DNA from: Massilia violaceinigra
GTDB lineage: Bacteria > Pseudomonadota > Gammaproteobacteria > Burkholderiales > Burkholderiaceae_D
Length of the DNA: 64,000 bases
Assembly: GCF_002752675.1 (NCBI RefSeq)
Contig: NZ_CP024608.1
Coordinates: forward strand, 4,216,001 to 4,280,000
Direction: 5' to 3'
Below are positions 15,136 to 24,668 of the stretch, one piece after another. Position 1 is the first letter of the stretch; the number at the start of each line of letters is the position of its first letter. The position numbers and the translations under genes are program-made. The notes below the pieces were generated by a model. It worked only from the letters and a program-made list of their open reading frames with translations, was not told the origin of the DNA and ran no database searches.

Positions 15136-18100
15136 ATATACCGGCAGTGAAATTGCCATCATCGGCATCGCGTGCCGTTTTCCTCAAAGCCCGGACTGGC
15201 GCATTTTCTGGCGCAACCTGCTGCAAGGGCGCGAGTTAGTGTCGTTTTTCTCGCGGGATGCCCTGCTGGCCGCTGGTGTGCCGGCCGACATGGTGGACCG
15301 GCCCAACTATGTGCCGGCCAAGGCGGCGCTCGAAGATGCCGATCGCTTCGATTACGGATTTTTTGGCTACTCACAGCGCGAGGCCCAGAAGATGGACCCG
15401 CAACTAAGAGTGCTGCATGAAGTTTGCTACAACGCCTTGCTCGATGCGGGCATGAAACCCGGCCAGGAAATGCTGAACGCTGGCGTGTTTCTTGGCTCCA
15501 CGCTTAACCTGGAGCGGCTGCAGCAATTTACGGGCGCGAGCAGCGATATTGCCGAGATGTTCGATGTCGGCAACTACAATGACCCGGCCGTGTTCGCCAC
15601 TCAGATCGCCTACCGCATGAAGCTGAACGGGCCGGCCATCCATGTGCAGACGGCCTGCTCGACGTCGCTGGCAGCCGTGCATCTGGCGTGCAAGTCCCTG
15701 CTGGCAGGCGAGTGCCGGATGGCGCTGGCCGGAGGCGCCTGCATCACCGACCCGGTGGCGGGCGGCTATCTGTACCAGGACGGTATGATTCTGTCGCCAG
15801 ACGGCCATTGCAAGACCTTCTCCGATCAAGGGCATGGCACTGTGAACGGTAACGGGGCCGGAGTAGTATTGCTCAAGCTGCTCGACGACGCACTGGCTGA
15901 CGGCGACCCTATCCATGCCGTGATCGTCGAGTCGGGCATGAACAACGACGCGGACCGCAAGGTGAGCTTCGAGGCCCCGAGCGTGTTAGGGCAAGCCGAG
16001 GTGATTTCGCGGGTGTACCAGTTGGCCGGGGTGCCGTTTTCGTCGCTGGGCCTGATCGAAGCCCACGGCACCGCCACCGTACTTGGCGATCCCATCGAAA
16101 TCGAGGCGCTGAACAAGGTCGCCACCGAGTTGCTGTCGCCCGAGGAATTGGACGGCTTCCGCTGTGCCATTGGCAGCGTCAAGTCGAACATGGGGCACCT
16201 CGACGCCGCTGCCGGCATCGCCGGACTGATCAAGGCCACGCTGAGCGTGCGTTTTGGCAAGATTCCACCTTCACTTCATTTTTCCCGACCCAACCCGCAT
16301 CTTGCTCTGGACAAGACGCCGTTTTGGGTGCCGACCCAGGCCGAAGAGTGGCCTTCACGGCAGCCGGTTCGGCGTGCCGCCGTCAGTTCCTTCGGCATCG
16401 GCGGCACGAATGTCCATGTCCTGCTGGAGCAGGCGCCGGACCATGAGCCGGCCGCGTCCTCTGCCAGCCAGACGGCGCCGCAGGTCCTGCCGCTTTCCGC
16501 GGCCACCCCGGCGGCACTTGCCAGTCTGGTGGAAACCTGGTCGGCGCACCTGGATGTCGATCCGTCCGGCATGGCCGATTTGGCCACCGCTGCCGCTCAG
16601 CTGGCGCAGAACCGCGATGAATACCGCTGCCGCGCCGCCTTTGTCGCGGCCTCCAGCGCCAACTGGAAGCGGCAACTCGATGCGTGGGCGCTGCTGGACG
16701 GCGCCCGGCCAGTTCGCGACAGCCAGGTCTGGCTATTTCCCGGCCAGGGTTCGCAATCGCCAGAGATGGGTTTGCAACTGGCTGCCAGCTATCCGGAATT
16801 CGGCGAGCTGTATCAACGCCTGCTGGCACAGGCCGAACAACTGCTGGCGTTGGCGCCGGGCTATCTGACCGACTGCGTACGGCGTCCCGAGCAGCTGTCC
16901 ACCCTCCATCTGCAGCCGATCCTGTATGCCTTGAACACGGCGCTTGGCATCTGGCTATCTCGCCTGGTCGGGCAGCCGGCGGGCGTATGCGGCTTCAGCC
17001 TTGGCGAGTTCGCGGCGGCCGCGGTCGCCGGGGTCTTCAGTCCCGAAACTGGCATGGAGCTGGTGGTGGCGCGCGCCCGGCTGATGGAAGCCATGCCCAG
17101 AGGCGCGGTCTTCGCAGCCAGCCGCAAGAAGGGTTTCGATGGCAACTTTCCACCGATGTTGTGGCGCGTTTCGGAACTCAGCCCCGGTACCTGGACGCTG
17201 GCATCGGCGCAAGAACACGCGGCCGAGGTCGAAGCTTGGCTGAACCGGGAAGGATTTGCCTTTAAACGTGTTGCCGTCTCCCACGCGTTCCATACCCCGC
17301 TGATCGAGCCCGCCGCGCGTGCGTTTGGCGAGCTGTTGCGCGGCTATGAACTGCGCGCCGCGCAGTGCGCGATCTACTCAACCGCCCTGGGCCGCAAGCT
17401 CTCGTCCGATGAAATGAGCGATCCGGATTACTGGGTCGGGCAGATGCTGTCCCCGGTCTTGCTCGGGCCGGCCCTGCAGCAAGCCGAAGCCGACCATCCG
17501 AGCGCGCTTTACCTGCAGGCCGGGGCCGGCGCCGACCTGCTGCAGCATGCACGCAAGTGGCTGGGGTTGGAGGCCAACCGGCTGGTCCCGACCTTGGGCA
17601 ATGGCGGCGTCGGGCAGGAAGTGGACGCGATCCTGCAATGCCTGGCCACCGTCTGGGAGCACGGCGGCAAGCTGGAATGGCCGTTGCTGCAAGCAACTGC
17701 AGGGGTGAGCCCCGACCTGCCTCGAACCCATTTGCCAGGGCATGCCTTCAACCGTCGCGCCTGTCTGCCCTTGAACAACGGCCAGAGCGGCGCCGGCCAG
17801 ACGGTGGCGTCACTGTTCTTCGGATCTCATATGTACAGCAAGGAGTGGGAGCAAGTCGATGCGCCGGTTGACGAAGACATGCGGCTGGAAGCCGCACCGG
17901 CGACTTGGATACTCTGTCGAGAGATAAGCGACCGGGAACGCGCACTGGCCGCCGCGCTCGGGCGCGAAGCGGATTGCCGCTTCATCGCGTGCGCGAACTG
18001 GGAGGGCGACTTCGATCGTATCGACGCCGAATTGCAGGACTGGCTCTCGCAGCAGGGGTTGCAGGCGTCCGCCGCGATGGATGTCATCGTTACCAGTCTG

Positions 18101-21100
18101 CTCGATGAGCTCGATGCGCGCCAGGCTCAGTTCTGGGCGTTCTGGTTGCCGGTCACTTTGGCGCGCTGGAGTTCAGCCCAGCAGCCGGCGCCTAGATTGC
18201 GCCTGCTGTTCCCCGCCACGCAAATGGCGGCAATACAGGGCAACGAGCCCTTGAATGCCGAGAAGAGCCTGCTGCAGGGGCCCTTACTGATCGCGCCCGA
18301 GGAATACACCGACATTGCCACACTATGCGTCGATCTGGACAGCGCCACAGTCGCCGACATCGCCGGCGCGTTGCAACCCTGGCTCGAACATGGCTGGCGT
18401 GGCGGCCAGTTCTGCGCTTTCCGGCAAGGGGCTTACTGGCGCCAGCGTGTGAGCGCGCAAGTACAAAAGCAGCCGCTCGAGCGCACGTTGCCGCAGATTG
18501 ACCGCAACAGCTCGGTCTTGGTGACCGGCGCCAACGGCGGCATGGGGACGGCTATTGCGCGCCATCTTGCACACGTCTACCGTTGTAATCTGCTGCTGCA
18601 GGTACGCAAGCCACTGCCGCCACGAGCGGACTGGCCGGCGCACATCGCCGGCAATGGTCCTGACGCCGCTTTCCTGCGGCATGTGATCGCGCTGGAGGGT
18701 GAAGGTAGCCGGGTCAACGTGCTGGTGGCTGATCTTGGCGACGAAGCAGCGCTGTCAAAGGCGTTTGGGCCCGTTTTCCAGTTGGCGCAGTGCGGCGGCC
18801 GGATCGATTATGTGTTCCACACCGCTGGCCGGGGCGAGGGCGCCATGATGCAAATGCGCAGCGAAGCCGAGTCAATCCGCACACTGGCTCCCAAGGTCGC
18901 CGGCACGCGCTTCCTGTGCCGCAATCTGGACAAGCTCGGAAATCCGACTTTGCTACTGTTCTCCAGCCTTGGCAACCTGCTGCCCAAGGAGAAGGTTGGC
19001 CAGGTCGCCTATGTTGCCGCAAACGCCTGCCTCGAAGCCTATGCCGCGCTGGTTCGCAGCCAGGGAAGGCGGGCACTGGCCATTGCCTGGGATGACTGGG
19101 CCGAATCCGGCATGGCCACACGCTCGGCGCAGCAGCTGGACCAGGCGCTCGGCCAGCCGGGTGCGCTGTCCTCTGATGGCGTTATCTGGCGCAGCAGTCT
19201 CGATGCAAAGGGGGATTGGTGGCTGGACGAACACCGGATGGATGACTCGACCACCGTGATGCCGGCAATGGGCATGGTGGCGCTGGTACACAAGGCGCTG
19301 CGGGCGTCCCGCGGGGATGCCGGCGCCTTCTCACTGAAGAATATCGCGATCGAGCAGCCGCTGGTCGCCGTTGACGGGGCCGAGCCCGACGCGGTAGTGG
19401 CGTTTGCCGCCGACTTCAACGCGTTTGAACTGTTTTCAGGCACAGGCGAATTCTCCCGCGAGAGCTGGCGCCGGCATGCCACCGGCAAGATCCGTCCGGC
19501 CGATCAGGCACCTGCATCGCCGGGTGTGTCGGCCGCAGGCAGCAGCCTGTTCCGTGCGGTCGACGGCATCGGCGTTAGCCCCAAGGCAGCGTTGACCTTC
19601 GGCCCCCGCTGGCGCAACGTGGTCGCCGTCGACCGGTTGGCGCCGGATACGATCGTCAGCCAATTGCAGTTGCCTGACGCCTACCACGGCGAGGCAACGG
19701 CCAACGGACTGCATGTCGCTCTGCTCGACACCGCCAGCCTGATCGGCTCACCGCTGGAGGAAGACATCCAGCTCGCTCCCGTGTCGATCGGCGCGTTCAC
19801 TGGCTTCGCGCCGATGACCGACCACGTCCGCAGCCACGTGCACATCACCGACCTTGGCGGCAGTAAGTTGCTGCAGGTTCGAATCTGTTCGGAAGCAGGT
19901 GAGTTGTTGGTGGCAATCGATGACCTGCTGCTGGTCGATGCGTCGGCGGCACTGCAGGACGGCGAAGTCAGACGTCACAGCGTGATGCGCCTTGCCGATG
20001 AGGCCACGCAGCGGGCCAACTTTGCCTTTGTCACCCGGATGGAGCCGCGCAAGGTCCCAGGTCCGCAAGAAGTCGAAATCGAAGTCAAGGCTGCCGGGCT
20101 CAATTTCAAGGATGTGCTCATTGCGTTGGGCGTCCTGCCGGCGCCGGCCGACCCGAGCATGACCTTCGGCCAGGAAGCGGCTGGCGTCGTAACCCGTGTT
20201 GGCAGCGAAGTGACGGAGATTAAGATCGGCGACCGGGTGATGTGCGCCGGCCATAGCTGCCTTGCCGAACATGTGATCATGCCGCAGCGCGTGGTGGCAA
20301 ACATGCCGCCGACCCTGGGATTCCGGCAGGCAGCCGGGGTGCCGGTGGCCTTCACTACCGCCTGGATCGCCCTGCGCCACGCCGCCAATCTCAAGCGGGG
20401 CGAGCGCATCCTGATCCATTCCGCTGCGGGTGGCGTAGGGATGGCGGCGCTGCAGATCGCGCTTCACCTGGGCGCCGAGGTGTGGGTGACGGCCGGCACC
20501 GAGGAAAAGCGCCAGTTGCTGCTCGGTATGGGAGCCAAGGGAGCCGCCAATTCCCGGAGCCGTGAGTTCGGCGAGGCATTCCGCCGCGAGCTCGGCGATC
20601 GGCCTTTCGACGTGGTTCTCAACGCACTGGCCGGCGAACTGCTGGAGGAGAGCGTGTCGCTGCTGGCGCCGCAAGGCCGGTTTCTGGAGCTGGGCCTGCG
20701 CGACATTTTGCAGAACTGGAAGCTGGGGCTGTCGATCTTTGCCGAAGGCGGCAGTTTCCACGCCGTGCAAGCGGGGGCCGACCATCCGGCCTACCGCCAG
20801 GCTTGGGCGGAAGTGGTCGACCTGCTGGCGCAGGAGGCGCTCAGGCCCCTGCCGACCCGGACTTACCCGGCCAGCGAGATTGGCGAGGCATTCCGCTTCA
20901 TGGCGCAGGGGCGGCATGTCGGCAAGATCGTGATCGCCATGGAAGAACGTGGCGAGGCACGCGGCTTTGCCGCCAAGTTGCGCGCAGAGGGCCTGTCCGA
21001 TGCCGAGGGGGCGCGGATCGCAATGGCGATGGCGGCGCTCGCAAGGCAATCGCCAGCACCCTTTGTCGCTGTTTCCAAGCTGCCGATCGGGGTGGTGCTC

Positions 21101-21526
21101 GAGAAGCAGGCCAGTACCCAACAAATGCTGTTCAGTGCCGGCGCCCGGCTGGCTGGCGCGGAAACCGGCGCAACTCCGGCTGCCGATTCGCTGCAGGACG
21201 CCGACGCTGAGACCTTGCTGCAGGCAATGCGGGCGATGCTCGAGGGTTTTCTCGGTGTCGAGGGTTTGGATATTGATGCCAGTTTCTTCGCTTTGGGAGC
21301 GACCTCGCTCGATCTCATTCAGTTCGCCAAGCGGCTGGAGCACCGCATGGGCCGCGATATTCCGGTGGCATTGCTGTTCAAGGCCGCTTCCCTGCGCGAG
21401 TTGAGCCGGGAGTTGGCGCCGCAGCCGGCAGCCGGCACGGCAGCCCCGGGCGTCCAACCCATGCTCGATGATAAACGGCGCGCATTGCAGACCCGTCGCA
21501 AGCTGCGGGGTACCAGTGCAAGCTAG
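15125..21526 (+). CDS. Type I PKS module KS-AT-KR-DH-ER-ACP
   Basis: A 2133-residue single-module PKS. KS: TACSTS, EAHGTAT, NMGHLDAAAG. AT: FPGQGSQ, GFSLGE (near 624; Phe where His is usual) and SHAFH (near 719), a malonyl-type motif. KR: TGANGGMG near 1133 with Ser, Tyr and Asn in place. A DH-like region from about 1350 begins DEHRMDDS and lacks a clean HxxxGxxxxP. ER: GQEAAG and AAGGVGMAALQ near 1767. ACP: LGATSLDL near 2057. The domain order puts KR before DH and ER, unlike the usual DH-ER-KR. If all domains work, it adds a fully reduced two-carbon unit. It is coupled to the upstream NRPS by overlap. Confidence 0.9.
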   Translation: MNREYTGSEIAIIGIACRFPQSPDWRIFWRNLLQGRELVSFFSRDALLAAGVPADMVDRPNYVPAKAALEDADRFDYGFFGYSQREAQKMDPQLRVLHEVCYNALLDAGMKPGQEMLNAGVFLGSTLNLERLQQFTGASSDIAEMFDVGNYNDPAVFATQIAYRMKLNGPAIHVQTACSTSLAAVHLACKSLLAGECRMALAGGACITDPVAGGYLYQDGMILSPDGHCKTFSDQGHGTVNGNGAGVVLLKLLDDALADGDPIHAVIVESGMNNDADRKVSFEAPSVLGQAEVISRVYQLAGVPFSSLGLIEAHGTATVLGDPIEIEALNKVATELLSPEELDGFRCAIGSVKSNMGHLDAAAGIAGLIKATLSVRFGKIPPSLHFSRPNPHLALDKTPFWVPTQAEEWPSRQPVRRAAVSSFGIGGTNVHVLLEQAPDHEPAASSASQTAPQVLPLSAATPAALASLVETWSAHLDVDPSGMADLATAAAQLAQNRDEYRCRAAFVAASSANWKRQLDAWALLDGARPVRDSQVWLFPGQGSQSPEMGLQLAASYPEFGELYQRLLAQAEQLLALAPGYLTDCVRRPEQLSTLHLQPILYALNTALGIWLSRLVGQPAGVCGFSLGEFAAAAVAGVFSPETGMELVVARARLMEAMPRGAVFAASRKKGFDGNFPPMLWRVSELSPGTWTLASAQEHAAEVEAWLNREGFAFKRVAVSHAFHTPLIEPAARAFGELLRGYELRAAQCAIYSTALGRKLSSDEMSDPDYWVGQMLSPVLLGPALQQAEADHPSALYLQAGAGADLLQHARKWLGLEANRLVPTLGNGGVGQEVDAILQCLATVWEHGGKLEWPLLQATAGVSPDLPRTHLPGHAFNRRACLPLNNGQSGAGQTVASLFFGSHMYSKEWEQVDAPVDEDMRLEAAPATWILCREISDRERALAAALGREADCRFIACANWEGDFDRIDAELQDWLSQQGLQASAAMDVIVTSLLDELDARQAQFWAFWLPVTLARWSSAQQPAPRLRLLFPATQMAAIQGNEPLNAEKSLLQGPLLIAPEEYTDIATLCVDLDSATVADIAGALQPWLEHGWRGGQFCAFRQGAYWRQRVSAQVQKQPLERTLPQIDRNSSVLVTGANGGMGTAIARHLAHVYRCNLLLQVRKPLPPRADWPAHIAGNGPDAAFLRHVIALEGEGSRVNVLVADLGDEAALSKAFGPVFQLAQCGGRIDYVFHTAGRGEGAMMQMRSEAESIRTLAPKVAGTRFLCRNLDKLGNPTLLLFSSLGNLLPKEKVGQVAYVAANACLEAYAALVRSQGRRALAIAWDDWAESGMATRSAQQLDQALGQPGALSSDGVIWRSSLDAKGDWWLDEHRMDDSTTVMPAMGMVALVHKALRASRGDAGAFSLKNIAIEQPLVAVDGAEPDAVVAFAADFNAFELFSGTGEFSRESWRRHATGKIRPADQAPASPGVSAAGSSLFRAVDGIGVSPKAALTFGPRWRNVVAVDRLAPDTIVSQLQLPDAYHGEATANGLHVALLDTASLIGSPLEEDIQLAPVSIGAFTGFAPMTDHVRSHVHITDLGGSKLLQVRICSEAGELLVAIDDLLLVDASAALQDGEVRRHSVMRLADEATQRANFAFVTRMEPRKVPGPQEVEIEVKAAGLNFKDVLIALGVLPAPADPSMTFGQEAAGVVTRVGSEVTEIKIGDRVMCAGHSCLAEHVIMPQRVVANMPPTLGFRQAAGVPVAFTTAWIALRHAANLKRGERILIHSAAGGVGMAALQIALHLGAEVWVTAGTEEKRQLLLGMGAKGAANSRSREFGEAFRRELGDRPFDVVLNALAGELLEESVSLLAPQGRFLELGLRDILQNWKLGLSIFAEGGSFHAVQAGADHPAYRQAWAEVVDLLAQEALRPLPTRTYPASEIGEAFRFMAQGRHVGKIVIAMEERGEARGFAAKLRAEGLSDAEGARIAMAMAALARQSPAPFVAVSKLPIGVVLEKQASTQQMLFSAGARLAGAETGATPAADSLQDADAETLLQAMRAMLEGFLGVEGLDIDASFFALGATSLDLIQFAKRLEHRMGRDIPVALLFKAASLRELSRELAPQPAAGTAAPGVQPMLDDKRRALQTRRKLRGTSAS

Positions 21527-21539
21527 GAAAGCGAAATCA

Positions 21540-24500
21540 ATGAATAAGGTCGGATTGTCGCGCTTTGTCGCAGTTGTCATCAGCCTGTGCCTCAACCTGA
21601 GCGTTTACGCCGCCCCGGCGGCCAACCCCCGGCCCAATCTGAACCAGATGATTGGCGAGCTACGCCAGCGCTGGGACTCATCGCAAGTACCCACCGGCGG
21701 CTTGAGTGTGGTGGTCGGCAACGAGGTACATACCCTGCGCTTGGGCAAGGCAGAGCCCGGTGCGTTTGAGCTGGCTTCGTGTTCAAAAGCCGTCACCGGC
21801 CTGCTGATCGCGATGCTGGAACGCGAAGGCCGCCTGAGCCGGGATGACGCGATCACCCGCTGGGTGCCGGAGCTGGCGGAAAATCCCAAGACCGGCTATG
21901 CGGCGGTACGCCTTAGCAACTTGCTGTCCCATACCAGCGGCTTGTCTGCGGACACGCTCGATCTCCTACGCCCCGACAGCGGGGGCGATGCGCTGGCACG
22001 CTTGCCCTTGTTACTCAAGGATGTGCCGCTCGCGCATGCGGTCGGCAGCCGGGAAGAGTACGCGACCTTGAACTACAGCCTGTTGGGCCTGGTGGCGGAG
22101 CGGGCAACCGGCAAGCCGTTCGCTGTCTTGCTGCGGGAAAGGATCTTTCAGCCGCTGGGCATGCGGCACACCTTTGTCGACGGCGATCCGGCACCCGAAG
22201 CGCTGGAACGCGTCCCTGGCTACAAGATCGGTTTTGCCAGCGCCCGGTCCTATGCGGCTCCGCGCTACCGTCAAAACACACCGGCCGGGTATGTGATCAG
22301 CACGCCGGAAGACATGGCCCGATGGTTGCAGTTCCTGCTCCGGCCGACGCCGGCGGCCGGAAGCGATGAGCGGCTGGCGGCGCTGTATGCCGCGAGGGAG
22401 GTGGCCAAACGGCCCAGTGCTGTCGGATATGCCTATGGCTGGGACGTGGAAACAGGCAAGACCACAAGCTGGAGTCATCCAGGCCAGAATCCGAACGGTT
22501 CGGCCTATGTGGCGTTCGATCCCCAGAGCGGGGTAGGCGTTTCGCTGCTCGGTAATAGCAACAGCCCGCAGGTCGTGGATCTTGGCCGGGCTGTATTCGA
22601 GCATCTGCGCAATACCACCCCCCGGCCACTGCCACACCGGCAGGTGGCTGACAGCGGGGATCTCGTTGCCAGTGGGCTGGCCGCGCTGTACTGGCTGGGC
22701 GGCTTGCTGCTGTTGCCGCTATGGCTACTGCGCGGCAGGTGGTCGGCGCCGACCGGCAGCAAAGACGGTGGCGAACTCGCCAGCCGGTTGGAAGCGACGA
22801 TCATCCAGGAAAGCCTGGTGCAATCGGCCGAGAAAGAAAGCTGGCTTGCCTTTACCGGCCGGTTGCTAATCCGCAATCTAGCGCTGATCCTGATGCTGGT
22901 AACTGCGCCGACGCTCGCATTGGGGCTCAATTGGCCCAACCTGCTGGTATGGGGACCTCCGAGCCTGCCAATGGCGGCCGCCGGGTTGTTTTTTCTCGCC
23001 AATGCCATCAGTTTGTTTTTCTTCTTGGCAGCGCGCCACAGCGACAGTTTCGGCAGAAAAACTTTTTCGTCTCTCATGGTCGCTAAGGTCGTCGGGTTGA
23101 CGGTGCTGTCCGGGCTTCTCAATTCCGCGCTGATCCTGTGCATCCTTCAGGCCATCGACGGCCGCTCTGCCGGCCTCCTGCCTAACGCCGGGCTGCTGCT
23201 GTGCTGCATCTACTTCTATATCGTTTCGCGCAAGGCTGCCGAGCAACAGATCATGCATTTTGGCCATGCCTTCGTCCAAGGTTGGCGGATGGAGATTATC
23301 CGCCGTCTGCTGGCAGCCGATTACCGTAGCTTGGAGCGGCTGTCGCCAGGCAAGATCCAGGCCGTGATTGGCGAGGACTCGCAGGAACTGGCCAAGAGCG
23401 TGCTGGCCTTTGTGCCGTTCTTCACCAACCTGTTGACCATCATCTTCCTGTTCGCCTATCTGATGGCGTTCAAGTCGATGGCGGCAACGGCGCTGCTGCT
23501 GGCCTGCACGCTGCCCATGATCGCCCTTTATTACTACGTTTCCGAACGGGCCGACCGCATCATGCCCCAGGCGCTGCAGAGCCGTAGCGAGTTCATGGAT
23601 ACCGTCGAAGACCTGCAGAAGGGCTACAAAGGGCTGCGGCGCGAAGTGGTAAGACGTGCCTTCTACCAGCATGCGCTAGCGGTGTCCGAGCGCTTCAAGC
23701 AGTTCCGGATCCGGTATGACCGCGGCTTCCTTGGCGCTTTCTTTGTCGGCGAGTCGCTGCTAACCACGCTGTTGGTCGCCGTGGCTCTGCTGTTCCCCTT
23801 TATGATCGCGGGCTTTGACAGCGTCATCGCCAAGGAGTACCTGATCATCCTGCTCTACCTGATCGGTCCGCTGAATGCGGTGATGGCGGCAGTGCCGGAA
23901 CTTGTCCGGCTGCAAAGCTTGCGCCGCAGCATGGCCGAGTTCAGCCAGTCGATCCATCCCGCAGCGACCTCCCCGCTGGGGCCGATGCCAGCCAAGATAA
24001 GGACGCTGGAACTGTCGGCTGTGCGTTTTCGCTACCCGAGCGCGGGTAACGAGGGGGAGTGCTTTGGCATCGGCCCGGTTTCCCTGAAAGCGGAATGCGG
24101 CAAGGCGTACTTTCTGACCGGCGGCAACGGTTCAGGCAAGAGCACACTGGCCATGATCCTTGCTGGCCTGTATGCCCCTGAACAGGGAACGCTGAAGATC
24201 GATGGCGCCGTGGTGTCGTCGTGCCAGCTGCAGGAACTGACCAGGACCATCTTCAGTGACAACTGGCTATTGCGGCGGGTGTACGACCCGGCCTTGCTGC
24301 AGTTGCGGGCGGCGATCAATCACAACATCGCCGCACTGGGACTGGCCGACAAGACCGCGCTCAATGCCGACGGCACCTTCGACAACATCAGCCTCTCTAC
24401 CGGCCAGCGCAAGCGCCTGTCTCTCGCCATGCTGCTGGCTGATCCAAGCCCGCTGGTGGTACTCGACGAGTGGGCTGCTGATCAGGACCCGCGCGCCAAG

Positions 24501-24668
24501 GCAGTCTTCTATCGCGAATGGCTTCCCCTGCTGCGAGCCCAGGGCCGCATCATTTTCGTGGTGACCCATGACGACGAGTATTTCGCCGAGGCCGATGCCC
24601 TGATCACCATGAAAAACGGACAACTGATTGAATCAAAAATAGGAAAAGTGGAAAGCCATGCGTATTGA
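21540..24668 (+). CDS. Prodrug peptidase (S12, ClbP/ZmaM type) fused to an ABC exporter
   Basis: A 1042-residue membrane protein. A signal peptide (to about residue 25) is followed by a beta-lactamase-fold serine peptidase with S80-x-x-K83 and the Tyr of YATLNY at 174. Three membrane helices follow (about 370-500), as in ClbP. Then comes an ABC transporter half: membrane domain about 510-800, Walker A GGNGSGKST (860), signature LSTGQRKR (953), Walker B VVLDE (973), His of VVTHDDE. In colibactin, zwittermicin and xenocoumacin pathways such periplasmic peptidases remove N-acyl-D-Asn to release the active compound. Fusion to the ABC half suggests export coupled to activation, as in ZmaM-like proteins. 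ATG 21540 follows AGGAAAG. The NRPS start overlaps its end by 11 nt. Confidence 0.92.
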   Translation: MNKVGLSRFVAVVISLCLNLSVYAAPAANPRPNLNQMIGELRQRWDSSQVPTGGLSVVVGNEVHTLRLGKAEPGAFELASCSKAVTGLLIAMLEREGRLSRDDAITRWVPELAENPKTGYAAVRLSNLLSHTSGLSADTLDLLRPDSGGDALARLPLLLKDVPLAHAVGSREEYATLNYSLLGLVAERATGKPFAVLLRERIFQPLGMRHTFVDGDPAPEALERVPGYKIGFASARSYAAPRYRQNTPAGYVISTPEDMARWLQFLLRPTPAAGSDERLAALYAAREVAKRPSAVGYAYGWDVETGKTTSWSHPGQNPNGSAYVAFDPQSGVGVSLLGNSNSPQVVDLGRAVFEHLRNTTPRPLPHRQVADSGDLVASGLAALYWLGGLLLLPLWLLRGRWSAPTGSKDGGELASRLEATIIQESLVQSAEKESWLAFTGRLLIRNLALILMLVTAPTLALGLNWPNLLVWGPPSLPMAAAGLFFLANAISLFFFLAARHSDSFGRKTFSSLMVAKVVGLTVLSGLLNSALILCILQAIDGRSAGLLPNAGLLLCCIYFYIVSRKAAEQQIMHFGHAFVQGWRMEIIRRLLAADYRSLERLSPGKIQAVIGEDSQELAKSVLAFVPFFTNLLTIIFLFAYLMAFKSMAATALLLACTLPMIALYYYVSERADRIMPQALQSRSEFMDTVEDLQKGYKGLRREVVRRAFYQHALAVSERFKQFRIRYDRGFLGAFFVGESLLTTLLVAVALLFPFMIAGFDSVIAKEYLIILLYLIGPLNAVMAAVPELVRLQSLRRSMAEFSQSIHPAATSPLGPMPAKIRTLELSAVRFRYPSAGNEGECFGIGPVSLKAECGKAYFLTGGNGSGKSTLAMILAGLYAPEQGTLKIDGAVVSSCQLQELTRTIFSDNWLLRRVYDPALLQLRAAINHNIAALGLADKTALNADGTFDNISLSTGQRKRLSLAMLLADPSPLVVLDEWAADQDPRAKAVFYREWLPLLRAQGRIIFVVTHDDEYFAEADALITMKNGQLIESKIGKVESHAY

